DNA from: Paracoccaceae bacterium
GTDB taxonomy: Bacteria > Pseudomonadota > Alphaproteobacteria > Rhodobacterales > Rhodobacteraceae
Direction of reading: 5' to 3'
DNA length: 57,262 bases
NCBI GenBank assembly: GCA_947461435.1
Contig: CANHLE010000013.1
Coordinates: 1 to 57,262, forward strand
Shown: positions 17,731 to 25,383 of the stretch, piece after piece
Layout of the letters: the number at the start of each line of letters is the position of its first letter
Position numbering within the stretch: the first letter of the stretch is position 1
Program-made: the position numbers and the translations under genes
The notes under the pieces: generated by a model
Seen by the model: the letters and a program-made list of their open reading frames with translations, nothing else
Databases searched by the model: none
What the model was told of the DNA's origin: nothing

Positions 17731-17760
17731 TTTGATCAAATACTGATCTTGTGATCAAAG
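17731..17760. promoter_or_regulatory. TTTGATCAAA palindrome plus partial second copy upstream of the BMP operon
   Basis: A perfect 10-bp palindrome TTTGATCAAA lies at 17731-17740 and a partial copy GTGATCAAAG at 17751-17760, about two helical turns apart. They lie some 130-160 nt before the bmp start codon and 26-46 nt upstream of a candidate -35 box. The same core, extended to TTTTGATCAAAA, occurs at 47922-47933 ahead of the polyamine-type binding protein gene. The regulator is unknown. Confidence 0.45.
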
Positions 17761-17785
17761 CAATGCATCCACTGTCAGATTCCTG

Positions 17786-17816
17786 TTGACCCTTCTTGAA
17801 ACCTGCGACCTAAATC
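17786..17816 (+). promoter_or_regulatory. Candidate sigma70-type promoter for the BMP operon
   Basis: TTGACC at 17786-17791 is a good -35 element. About 17-18 nt downstream is CTAAAT (17810-17815), a weak -10. The position, about 75 nt before the bmp start, and the operator-like palindromes just upstream make it plausible. No other -35/-10 pair in the 189-nt gap looks better. Confidence 0.35.
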
Positions 17817-17891
17817 ACCCACGACCCCATGGCGCGCGGCCGATTTTCGCGCCAATAACGGGGCATATTGAACAATAACCGGGAGAAAACC

Positions 17892-18887
17892 ATGACCCTG
17901 ATGAAACACCTGCTGGGTGCCTCTGCGCTGTTGGCTGTGACCGCTGGCGCGGCTTTGGCAGAACCTGCGATCATTTTCGATCTTGGCGGCAAGTTCGACA
18001 AGTCCTTCAACGAAGCGGCCTTCAACGGCGCGCAGCGTTGGGCCACCGAAACCGGCGGCACCTTCAAGGAACTGGAAATGCAATCCGAAGCGCAGCGCGA
18101 GCAGGCCCTTCGCCAGTTGGCCGAAGGCGGCGCCAACCCGATCGTCATGACCGGCTTTGCTTTTGGCGATTCCTTGAACATCGTCGCGGCTGATTTCCCT
18201 GACACCAAATTCGCGATCATCGACATGGTTGTTGATCAGCCGAACGTGAAATCGGTTGTCTTCAACGAGCATGAAGGCTCCTACCTCGTCGGCATGATGG
18301 CCGGTCTCGCCTCCAAGTCGGGAACCGTCGGCTTCATCGGCGGCATGGACATTCCGCTGATCCGCAAATTTGGTTGCGGCTATGCCCAAGGCGTCATGGC
18401 GGCCAACCCGGCGGCCAAGGTTGTCTTGAACATGACCGGCACGACCCCTTCCGCTTGGAATGACCCCGTCAAGGGCGCCGAGTTGACCAAGGCCCAAATC
18501 GCCCAAGGCGCAGACGTGATCTATGCGGCCGCTGGCGGCACGGGCATTGGCGTTCTGCAAACGGCTGCGGACGAAAAGATCCTGTCGATCGGCGTGGACA
18601 GCAACCAGAACTACATGCACCCCGGTCAGGTTCTGACCTCGATGATGAAGCGTGTCGACAACGCGGTGTACGAAGCCTTCAAAGAGGGTGACGCCCTGAC
18701 TGCTGGCATCAATGTCATGGGTCTGGCCAATGACGGCGTCGGCTATGCGATGGATGAAAACAACGCTTCCTTGGTGACCCCTGAAATGCAGGCTGCCGTT
18801 GACGCCGCTGCGGCGAAGATCAAGTCGGGCGAATTGGTGGTTCATGACTACATGTCTGACAACACCTGCCCTGCGGCAACGTTCTAA
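17892..18887 (+). CDS. BMP family ABC transporter substrate-binding protein (nucleoside type)
   Basis: A 331-aa secreted periplasmic protein of the basic membrane protein/PnrA family, which binds purine and other nucleosides. Residues 1-22 are a Sec signal peptide ending AGAALAE. The mature part starts PAIIFDLGGKFDKSFNEAAF and has GTVGFIGGMDIPLIRKFGCGY and DVIYAAAGGTGIGVL, typical of the family. GGGAG lies 6 nt before the chosen ATG. The ATPase, two permeases and a purine nucleoside phosphorylase follow on the same strand, which supports nucleoside uptake. A strong hairpin terminator separates it from the ATPase gene. Confidence 0.93.
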   Translation: MTLMKHLLGASALLAVTAGAALAEPAIIFDLGGKFDKSFNEAAFNGAQRWATETGGTFKELEMQSEAQREQALRQLAEGGANPIVMTGFAFGDSLNIVAADFPDTKFAIIDMVVDQPNVKSVVFNEHEGSYLVGMMAGLASKSGTVGFIGGMDIPLIRKFGCGYAQGVMAANPAAKVVLNMTGTTPSAWNDPVKGAELTKAQIAQGADVIYAAAGGTGIGVLQTAADEKILSIGVDSNQNYMHPGQVLTSMMKRVDNAVYEAFKEGDALTAGINVMGLANDGVGYAMDENNASLVTPEMQAAVDAAAAKIKSGELVVHDYMSDNTCPAATF

Positions 18888-18903
18888 TCTGACCTGATAC
18901 AGC

Positions 18904-18936
18904 GGGCCGCCCAAATCGGGCGGCCCCTTTTTCTTT
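18904..18936 (+). terminator. Intrinsic terminator between bmp and the ABC ATPase gene
   Basis: GGGCCGCCC (18904-18912), a 5-nt loop AAATC, and GGGCGGCCC (18918-18926) form a perfect 9-bp GC-rich stem followed by CTTTTTCTTT. This is a textbook intrinsic terminator starting 17 nt after the bmp stop. It would let the binding protein be made in excess over the membrane components, with the rest of the operon reached by read-through or from its own promoter. Confidence 0.85.
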
Positions 18937-19084
18937 GCCCTCGCGGGGGGGGCCATACATTCCAGGCAATCTGAACCTTTGGGCCTTTGGCGCCGCGCCA
19001 AGGCAACGGAATGTGCTTCCCAAGTCCTGTATTGCCAAAGGCGCAGCATGGGGCCAACACTGACTGCAGAGCCGGTAAACGGCC

Positions 19085-20659
19085 ATGACGACCATCAGGG
19101 AACCGAGGGGGCCAGCCGTGCCAAACGCCATACCAGCGATTGAGTTGAAGGGTATTTCGAAATCCTTCGGACCGGTGCAAGCGAACCGAGACATCAATAT
19201 TTCAGTGCCCAAAGGCACAATTCACGGGATCATTGGCGAAAATGGGGCTGGCAAGTCGACGTTGATGTCGATCCTTTACGGGTTCTACAAGGCGGATGCG
19301 GGCGAAATCCTGATCAATGGCACCCTGACCGCCATTCCCGACAGCCAAAGCGCCATTCGCGCGGGCATCGGCATGGTGTTTCAGCATTTCAAACTGGTGC
19401 AGAACTTCACGGTTCTTGAAAATGTCATTCTGGGCGTCGAAGACGGCCCTTTGCTGAAATCCTCGCTGTCCAAGGCGCGGCGGGTTTTGGCAGATCTTAG
19501 CCGAGAATATGAACTGGACGTGAACCCCGATGCCCTGATCGAAGATCTTTCGGTCGGACATCAGCAGCGGGTTGAAATTCTAAAGGCCCTGTACCGACAG
19601 GCCGATATCTTGATTTTGGACGAACCCACGGGCGTATTGACCCCCGACGAAGCGGACCATTTGTTTCGGATTCTGAAGGGCCTGAAAGACCAGGGCAAAA
19701 CCATCATCCTGATCACCCACAAACTGCGCGAGATCATGGAAGCGACCGACAATGTCAGCGTGATGCGGCGCGGCACGATGGTGGGCAATGTCAAAACGGC
19801 CGAAACCAGCCCCGAACAATTGGCCGAATTGATGGTGGGCCGAAAAGTTCTGCTAGAGGTCGAAAAGGGCACGGCCACTCCGGGCGAGATCGTCTTGAAG
19901 GTTGAAAACCTGCGTGTTCGTGACGAAGCCGGCGTCGAGCGGCTGAAGGGAATATCATTTGAGCTTCGCAAAGGCGAGATTCTGGGGATTGCCGGCGTGG
20001 CGGGCAATGGCCAATCAGAACTTTTGGCGGCTTTGGGCGGAATTCATGCCGCAAGCGGCCGCGTCACCTTCAAAGGGGGCGATCTGCCACTGACGGGGGC
20101 CGGCGCAAATGGGCGGGCCCGGCGCGATGCCGGCATTGGCCATATTCCCGAAGACCGTCAATCCTTGGGCCTGATCATGGACTTTACTGCCTGGGAGAAC
20201 ATGGCCTTCGGCTATCACACCTTGCCGAAGTACCAAAAAAACCTGTTTGAAATGGACAACAACGCCATCCGTCAGGACACCGAAGCCAAAATGGCGATGT
20301 ACGATGTGCGCCCGCCGATCCCGACACTGGCCGCCAAGAATTTCTCGGGCGGGAACCAACAAAAGATCGTGGTCGCCCGCGAGATCGAAAGCGACCCCGA
20401 GGTTTTGCTGGTGGGTCAGCCGACACGCGGGGTTGATATCGGGGCCATCGAATTCATTCACAAGGAAATCATCGCCCTGCGCGATGCCGGAAAGGCAATC
20501 TTGCTTGTCTCGGTCGAACTGGACGAAATCCTTAGTCTGTCTGACAGGATTGCCGTGATGTTCGATGGGCAGATCATGGGCTTCAAGGACCCTGAAAATA
20601 CCAATGAACGTGAATTGGGTCTGTTGATGGCCGGTGTTTCGGGGGGGGCCGCAAAATGA
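19085..20659 (+). CDS. ABC transporter ATP-binding protein, double-NBD nucleoside/sugar type
   Basis: A 524-aa protein with two nucleotide-binding domains, as in RbsA/MglA/NupA-type importers. NBD1 has Walker A GENGAGKS (about residue 53), signature LSVGHQQRVEI and Walker B ILILDEPTGVL. NBD2 has a degenerate Walker A (GVAGNGQSE, Lys replaced by Gln), signature FSGGNQQKIVV and VLLVGQPTRGVD with Gln in place of the usual Asp, the normal asymmetry of this family. A second ATG at 19121 is possible, but the first gives an N-terminus closer to the Ala/Pro-rich leaders of relatives. The stop overlaps the first permease by 4 nt. Confidence 0.93.
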   Translation: MTTIREPRGPAVPNAIPAIELKGISKSFGPVQANRDINISVPKGTIHGIIGENGAGKSTLMSILYGFYKADAGEILINGTLTAIPDSQSAIRAGIGMVFQHFKLVQNFTVLENVILGVEDGPLLKSSLSKARRVLADLSREYELDVNPDALIEDLSVGHQQRVEILKALYRQADILILDEPTGVLTPDEADHLFRILKGLKDQGKTIILITHKLREIMEATDNVSVMRRGTMVGNVKTAETSPEQLAELMVGRKVLLEVEKGTATPGEIVLKVENLRVRDEAGVERLKGISFELRKGEILGIAGVAGNGQSELLAALGGIHAASGRVTFKGGDLPLTGAGANGRARRDAGIGHIPEDRQSLGLIMDFTAWENMAFGYHTLPKYQKNLFEMDNNAIRQDTEAKMAMYDVRPPIPTLAAKNFSGGNQQKIVVAREIESDPEVLLVGQPTRGVDIGAIEFIHKEIIALRDAGKAILLVSVELDEILSLSDRIAVMFDGQIMGFKDPENTNERELGLLMAGVSGGAAK

Positions 20660-21810
20660 CAAAACTTCCAACTTGGGCCGATGTCGTTTTGGTACCCGTG
20701 ATCAGCCTGCTGTTGGCGGCGTTCTTTGCCGCGATTGTCTTGCTGGCCATCGGGCAGTCGCCAACGCAGGCCCTGACGGTGATGGTCAACGGGGCGCTGG
20801 GATCAGCCTATGGCTGGGGTTACACGCTTTATTATGCCACTTCTTTCGTCTTCACCGGGCTTGCCGTGATCATCGCCTTTCATGGCGGGCTGTTCAACAT
20901 CGGCGGAGAGGGCCAGGCCATGCTGGGCGGCCTTGGGGTGGCTTTGGTTTGTCTGTATCTGCCCATGCCGCATTGGTCGCTGACGCTTTTGCTGGCAATG
21001 GGGGCCGCCATGATCTTTGGCGGGGCTTGGGCTGCGGTGCCCGCCTATCTGCAGGCCAAGCGCGGCAGCCATATCGTCATCACCACGATCATGTTCAATT
21101 ATATCGCCGCCGCCTTGATGATCTACATTTTGGTCAATATCCTGCGCCCGGATGGCAGCATGGACCCGGCTTCAGCCCGGTTTTCCGATGCGGTGGGCCT
21201 GCCAAAGTTTCACGACATTCCGATCTTGCAGGATCTTTTTCTGAAGTATGACGCCGAGGGTGCGCTGAAACTTGGCAAGGACGGCCTGCCGAGCTATCAA
21301 AGAGTGCCCGCAAACGTCACCTTCTTCATCGCGTTGGCGGCCTGCGTCGGGGTCTGGCGGCTGCTGTGGCATACCAAACTCGGCTATGAAATTCGCGCCT
21401 TTGGAAAGCAAGAGAAGGCCGCGAACTATGCCGGCATTTCCAGTTTCAAGATCATCATGGTGGCGATGATCCTGTCCGGCGCTTTCTCGGGGCTGATGGC
21501 GATCAACAATGTGATGGGTCAGGCCGAACGGCTGCTGCAAAACAGCGCTGAAGGGGCGGGGTTCATCGGAATTGCCGTGGCCTTGATGGGGCGGAACCAT
21601 CCTTTGGGCGTGCTTTTGGCGGCCATCTTGTTTGGGTTCCTGTATCAGGGCGGGGCGTCCTTGGGGCTAGAGACGACGATACCGATCGAACTGCGCACGG
21701 TCCTGCAAGGGCTGGTCATCCTGTTTACCGGCGCGTTGGACATCATGGTGCGCATGATGCTGGGCTGGTTCTTTTCGCCCCGACATGCCCAAGCGAAAGG
21801 AGCTGCATGA
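20656..21810 (+). CDS. ABC transporter permease 1 (nucleoside/BMP system)
   Basis: A 384-aa BPD_transp_2 (LivM/RbsC-like) permease with about nine hydrophobic segments. ATSFVFTGLAVIIAFHGGLFNIGGEGQ matches the YufP/NupP-type permeases that work with BMP proteins, and ALMGRNHPLGVLLAAILFG is the typical C-terminal segment. It starts within the ATPase stop (ATGA) and ends overlapping permease 2 by 4 nt, so the three genes are translationally coupled. A longer soluble loop with charged residues lies near 175-210. Confidence 0.92.
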   Translation: MTKLPTWADVVLVPVISLLLAAFFAAIVLLAIGQSPTQALTVMVNGALGSAYGWGYTLYYATSFVFTGLAVIIAFHGGLFNIGGEGQAMLGGLGVALVCLYLPMPHWSLTLLLAMGAAMIFGGAWAAVPAYLQAKRGSHIVITTIMFNYIAAALMIYILVNILRPDGSMDPASARFSDAVGLPKFHDIPILQDLFLKYDAEGALKLGKDGLPSYQRVPANVTFFIALAACVGVWRLLWHTKLGYEIRAFGKQEKAANYAGISSFKIIMVAMILSGAFSGLMAINNVMGQAERLLQNSAEGAGFIGIAVALMGRNHPLGVLLAAILFGFLYQGGASLGLETTIPIELRTVLQGLVILFTGALDIMVRMMLGWFFSPRHAQAKGAA

Positions 21811-22778
21811 TGGATTACGCAACGCTTTTGCAGATTTTGGACAGCACCATCCGCCTTGGCATCCCGCTTTTGCTGGCCTGTCTTGCGGGGCTGTATTCCG
21901 AACGCGCCGGGATTTTTGACATCGGACTTGAAGGCAAAATGCTGATGGCTGCGATGTCCTCGGCGACGGTGGCGGCGCTGACAGGATCTGTCTGGATCGG
22001 ACTGGCTGCAGGCATCGCAGGCTCGATGCTTTTTGCCTTGGTGCACGGCCTTGCCTCGATCACCTTTCGGGGGAACCAGCTTATTTCCGGCGTCGCGCTG
22101 AACTTTGTCGCCTCTGGTATCACGGTTCTGATCGCGCAAAGCATCTTTGCCCAAGGCGGGCGCACCGCCCCCTTGGAAGGCGGCGCGCGGTTTCTGCCCA
22201 TCGATCTGCCCTTTGCCGAAGCGTTGCAAGGCGTGCCCATCTTGGGGCCGCTTTACTATGAAGTGATTTCAGGCCATTCGATATTGGTCTATGTCGGGCT
22301 GCTTTTGGTGCCGCTGACCTGGTTTGTGCTGTACCGAACGCGCTATGGATTGCGGCTGCGCGCGGTGGGCGAAAACCCCGCCTCGGTTGATACGGCCGGG
22401 GTATCGGTGCGCAACCTTCGCTATTCGGCCGTCATGATCACCGGCGTTTTGTGCGGGCTTGCGGGGGCCTACATGGCCTGCGGGCTGCAGGCTGGCTTTG
22501 GCCGCGAAATGACGGCCGGGCGCGGCTATATCGCTTTGGCTGCGTTGATTTTTGCCAAATGGCGGCCATGGCAGGCCTTGGGGGCCACAATGCTGTTTGG
22601 CTTTTTTCAAGCGCTGGCCCTGCGCCCCGATGTGGTCGAGGCTGTCGTGCGCGTCAAGGTGCCGGTGCCCGCGCTGGACGCACTGCCGTATATCCTGACC
22701 GTTGTGGTTTTGGCAGGGCTTGTCGGCAAGGCCATCCCGCCCCGCGCCGGGGGCGAGCCCTATGTGAAGGAGCGTTAG
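21807..22778 (+). CDS. ABC transporter permease 2 (nucleoside/BMP system)
   Basis: A 323-aa BPD_transp_2 permease, shorter than its partner, as in YufQ/NupQ. It has about eight hydrophobic segments. LLACLAGLYSERAGIFDIGLEG near the N-terminus and FRGNQLISGVALNFVASGIT are family signatures, and RAVGENPASVDTAGVSV is the cytoplasmic coupling-type loop. The start overlaps permease 1 by 4 nt and the phosphorylase gene begins 1 nt after its stop. It forms a heterodimeric channel with permease 1, by analogy with characterised relatives. Confidence 0.92.
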   Translation: MMDYATLLQILDSTIRLGIPLLLACLAGLYSERAGIFDIGLEGKMLMAAMSSATVAALTGSVWIGLAAGIAGSMLFALVHGLASITFRGNQLISGVALNFVASGITVLIAQSIFAQGGRTAPLEGGARFLPIDLPFAEALQGVPILGPLYYEVISGHSILVYVGLLLVPLTWFVLYRTRYGLRLRAVGENPASVDTAGVSVRNLRYSAVMITGVLCGLAGAYMACGLQAGFGREMTAGRGYIALAALIFAKWRPWQALGATMLFGFFQALALRPDVVEAVVRVKVPVPALDALPYILTVVVLAGLVGKAIPPRAGGEPYVKER

Positions 22779-22779
22779 C

Positions 22780-23574
22780 ATGCAGGCAGCACTTGACCTT
22801 ATCCGCGAAAAGGCAGGCGACGCCCCCATCGCCGTGGGGCTGATTTTGGGATCAGGGCTGGGCCATTTGGCCGGTGCCGTGAAGGGCGTTTCAATCCCCT
22901 ACGTCGATCTTCCCGGATTTCCGCATGTCGGCGTGTCTGGACACACGCCAATGCTGGTGATTGGCGATCTTGAAGGCCAACGCGTGGCCGTTCTGGGCGC
23001 GCGCGAGCATTACTATGAAAACGGTAACCCCAGTGCGATGCGCCTGCCCATCGGCGTGCTAAAGGCCTTGGGCGCACATTCGCTGATCGCCACAAACGCC
23101 GCCGGATCGATGCGCGCAGATATCCCGGCGGGCGATTTGATGCTGCTGTCCGATCATATCAATTTTTCGGGCCTGAACCCCTTGATCGGCGAGAAAACCG
23201 ATGCGCGCTTTGTGCCCATGACAACGGCGCATGACCCCGACATTCGGGCGGGGCTGAAACGCGCCGCCGAGGATGAGGGCATGGCCCTCGCCGAAGGGAT
23301 CTATGCGTGGTATTCGGGGCCGTCGTTTGAAACGCCTGCCGAAATCCGGGCGATCCGGATTCTGGGCGGTGATGCGGTTGGCATGTCAACCGTTCCAGAG
23401 GTGATCCTCGCACGGTTTTTCGGGCTGAAAGTGGCCGCGATTTCCACCATCACCAATATGGCGGCCGGCATGTCCAGTGAAAACATCAGCCACGAACATA
23501 CAAAGGCGATGGCGCCTTTGGGCGCGGCAAAGCTGGAAAAAATCCTGCGTCGGTATCTTCGCGATTTGGGCTGA
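22780..23574 (+). CDS. Purine nucleoside phosphorylase (class I, trimeric type)
   Basis: A 264-aa enzyme that cleaves purine nucleosides with phosphate to give base and (deoxy)ribose-1-phosphate. Motifs are LILGSGLGHLAGAV for phosphate binding, the family signature near NAAGSMRADIPAGDLML, and YAWYSGPSFETPAEIRA with GMSTVPEVI in the purine site. E and N residues around SHEHT complete the pocket. Its position directly after the nucleoside permeases (1-nt gap, GGAG 5 nt before ATG) makes this an uptake-and-salvage operon. punA/deoD-type naming differs between databases. Confidence 0.93.
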   Translation: MQAALDLIREKAGDAPIAVGLILGSGLGHLAGAVKGVSIPYVDLPGFPHVGVSGHTPMLVIGDLEGQRVAVLGAREHYYENGNPSAMRLPIGVLKALGAHSLIATNAAGSMRADIPAGDLMLLSDHINFSGLNPLIGEKTDARFVPMTTAHDPDIRAGLKRAAEDEGMALAEGIYAWYSGPSFETPAEIRAIRILGGDAVGMSTVPEVILARFFGLKVAAISTITNMAAGMSSENISHEHTKAMAPLGAAKLEKILRRYLRDLG

Positions 23575-23672
23575 GATTGCGACCCCAAGGACACGGTTTT
23601 CAACTTTTTGGGGCGTGATGAGTCCAGTTCGGATCAAGGTTTGACATCGCATTCAAGGGGGCGCATGTCTGA

Positions 23673-23698
23673 TACTTGAGGCCCTTTTCCCAAGTATT
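23673..23698. repeat. Inverted repeat ATACTTG-N12-CAAGTAT next to the exporter start codon
   Basis: Perfect 7-bp arms ATACTTG (23673-23679) and CAAGTAT (23692-23698) flank a 12-nt spacer; the right arm ends 6 nt before the ATG at 23705. The usual position of the ribosome-binding site is inside the repeat, and no Shine-Dalgarno sequence is visible. TTGACA occurs at 23642. The repeat could be an operator or an RNA hairpin controlling translation. Confidence 0.45.
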
Positions 23699-23704
23699 TC
23701 AATC

Positions 23705-24631
23705 ATGCTTCAACTGTACCTCCCGATTGCCGAGGTTTCGGTGAATGCCTTGCTCATCCTTGGATTGGGCGGGATTGTCGGGTTTTTGTCTGGCATGTTC
23801 GGTGTCGGCGGCGGTTTTCTGATTACCCCCCTTTTGCTGTTCATTGGCGTGCCGCCCGGGGTGGCCGTTGCAACCGGGGCAAATCAGGTCGTCGCTTCGT
23901 CCATTTCTGGCGTCTTGGCGCAGCTTAAGCGCAAGGCGGTTGATTTTCCGATGGGCTTTGTGCTGCTCGCGGGGGGGATGTTGGGGTCTTGGGCGGGGGT
24001 GAAGGTTTTTTCCTACATGACGGCGCTGGGACAGGTCGATCTGTTCGTTCAACTCTCTTATGTGCTGTTTCTGGGGCTGATCGGCGGGCTGATGTTCATC
24101 GAAAGCTTGCGCAGCCTGCTTCGGGCACGATCTGCGGGTCAGGCGCCGATCCGGCGCTCGCATGTCCATACGTGGATCCATGGGCTGCCCTTCAAGATGC
24201 GGTTCCGGGCTTCGGGACTTTATATCTCAATCCTGCCGCCCTTGCTGGTGGGGGCGCTGGTTGGCCTTTTGGCCGGTATCATGGGGGTGGGCGGCGGTTT
24301 CATTTTGGTTCCCGCCATGATCTACGTTCTGGGAATGCCAACCAAGGTCGTGATCGGAACATCGCTGTTTCAGATCATCTTTGTGACCGGTTTCACCACC
24401 ATTGTGCATGCGGTCAACAACCATACCGTTGATATGATGTTGGCCCTGTTGTTGATTGTTGGCGGCGTTATCGGGGCACAGATTGGCACCGTTGTCGGAA
24501 CAAAGCTGAAGGCTGAACAGTTGCGAATCCTGCTGGCGGCCCTTGTGCTGTCCGTGGCCATCAAGATTGCCTTCGATTTGTTGTTGCAGCCGGACGAGTT
24601 GTACTCGCTTGCCGCAGGGGTGCTGCCATGA
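23705..24631 (+). CDS. Sulfite/organosulfonate exporter TauE/SafE family protein
   Basis: A 308-aa membrane protein with about eight hydrophobic segments in two related halves. Each half carries the family repeat: GFLSGMFGVGGGFLITPLLLF near residue 28 and GLLAGIMGVGGGFILVPAMIY near 187. TauE/SafE proteins move sulfite, sulfoacetate or related anions out of the cell. The partner TIGR02186 gene overlaps its stop by 4 nt, a pairing seen in many alphaproteobacteria. There is no visible Shine-Dalgarno; an inverted repeat occupies that site. The substrate is inferred from the family. Confidence 0.93.
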   Translation: MLQLYLPIAEVSVNALLILGLGGIVGFLSGMFGVGGGFLITPLLLFIGVPPGVAVATGANQVVASSISGVLAQLKRKAVDFPMGFVLLAGGMLGSWAGVKVFSYMTALGQVDLFVQLSYVLFLGLIGGLMFIESLRSLLRARSAGQAPIRRSHVHTWIHGLPFKMRFRASGLYISILPPLLVGALVGLLAGIMGVGGGFILVPAMIYVLGMPTKVVIGTSLFQIIFVTGFTTIVHAVNNHTVDMMLALLLIVGGVIGAQIGTVVGTKLKAEQLRILLAALVLSVAIKIAFDLLLQPDELYSLAAGVLP

Positions 24632-25383
24632 GGTGGCTGGCCCTGCTGTTGGCGCTGGCCGGTCCCGCGATGGGCGAAGAAACCATCGTGACCGGTCTGT
24701 CGCAAAGCCGCGTTGCGATCACCGCAAATTATGACGGATCCGAGATCTTGATCTATGGCGCGGTCAAGCGCGACGCGCCCCCGCCCAGCGCCGACCCGAT
24801 CGAGGTGATCATCACGGTCGAAGGGCCATCGTCCCCCGTCACCATTCGGCGCAAGGAATGGGTGGCCGGGCTTTGGATCAACCGAAGTTCCGTTTCGGTC
24901 GATGCCGCGCCCAGCTTTTATGCTGTCGCGACCAGCGGACCAATTGCAAATATCCTGTCCCAAACCGAAGATTTGCGGTTCAAGATCACCATTCCCCACA
25001 CCATCCGTTCGGTCGGCAGCACAAAGGACGCGGCGGATGCTGAAGATTTTGTAACGGCATTGCAGCGGTTGCACGAACGCGATGGTCGCTATCGGCTGGA
25101 CGAGGGGTCGGTGCAACTGACCGATCAAACCTTGTTTCGAACCGATGTGCTGTTGCCCGCAAACCTGACCGAAGGAGATTACCGCGTCCGGCTGTTCTTG
25201 TTGCGCGATGGCCGCGTGGTCGACAGTCAGGAACGGGTGATCGGCGTGCGCAAGGCGGGGGTTGAGCGGTTCTTGTACAATCTCGCCCATGAACAATCTT
25301 TGCTTTACGGCGTGATCTCATTGCTGATGGCCGTCGTCGCGGGCTGGGCCGCCTCGGCCGGGGCGCGGTTCATTCGGCGCTAG
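24628..25383 (+). CDS. TIGR02186 family membrane-anchored protein, exporter partner
   Basis: A 251-aa protein with an N-terminal signal (LALLLALAGPAMGEE), a mainly beta periplasmic domain, and a C-terminal membrane anchor (GVISLLMAVVAGWAASAGARF) followed by Arg residues. ETIVTGLSQSRVAITANYDGSEILIYGAV is the typical family start. The function is unknown; the constant pairing with TauE/SafE suggests a periplasmic accessory of the exporter. The ATG overlaps the exporter stop (ATGA) and its 3' end overlaps the convergent MATE gene by 14 nt. Confidence 0.9.
   Translation: MRWLALLLALAGPAMGEETIVTGLSQSRVAITANYDGSEILIYGAVKRDAPPPSADPIEVIITVEGPSSPVTIRRKEWVAGLWINRSSVSVDAAPSFYAVATSGPIANILSQTEDLRFKITIPHTIRSVGSTKDAADAEDFVTALQRLHERDGRYRLDEGSVQLTDQTLFRTDVLLPANLTEGDYRVRLFLLRDGRVVDSQERVIGVRKAGVERFLYNLAHEQSLLYGVISLLMAVVAGWAASAGARFIRR

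Noticed and set aside
23583-23613. CCCCAA-N19-TTGGGG after the purine nucleoside phosphorylase gene as a terminator
   Set aside because: The loop is 19 nt and no T-run follows the second arm, so it is too weak to call a terminator.
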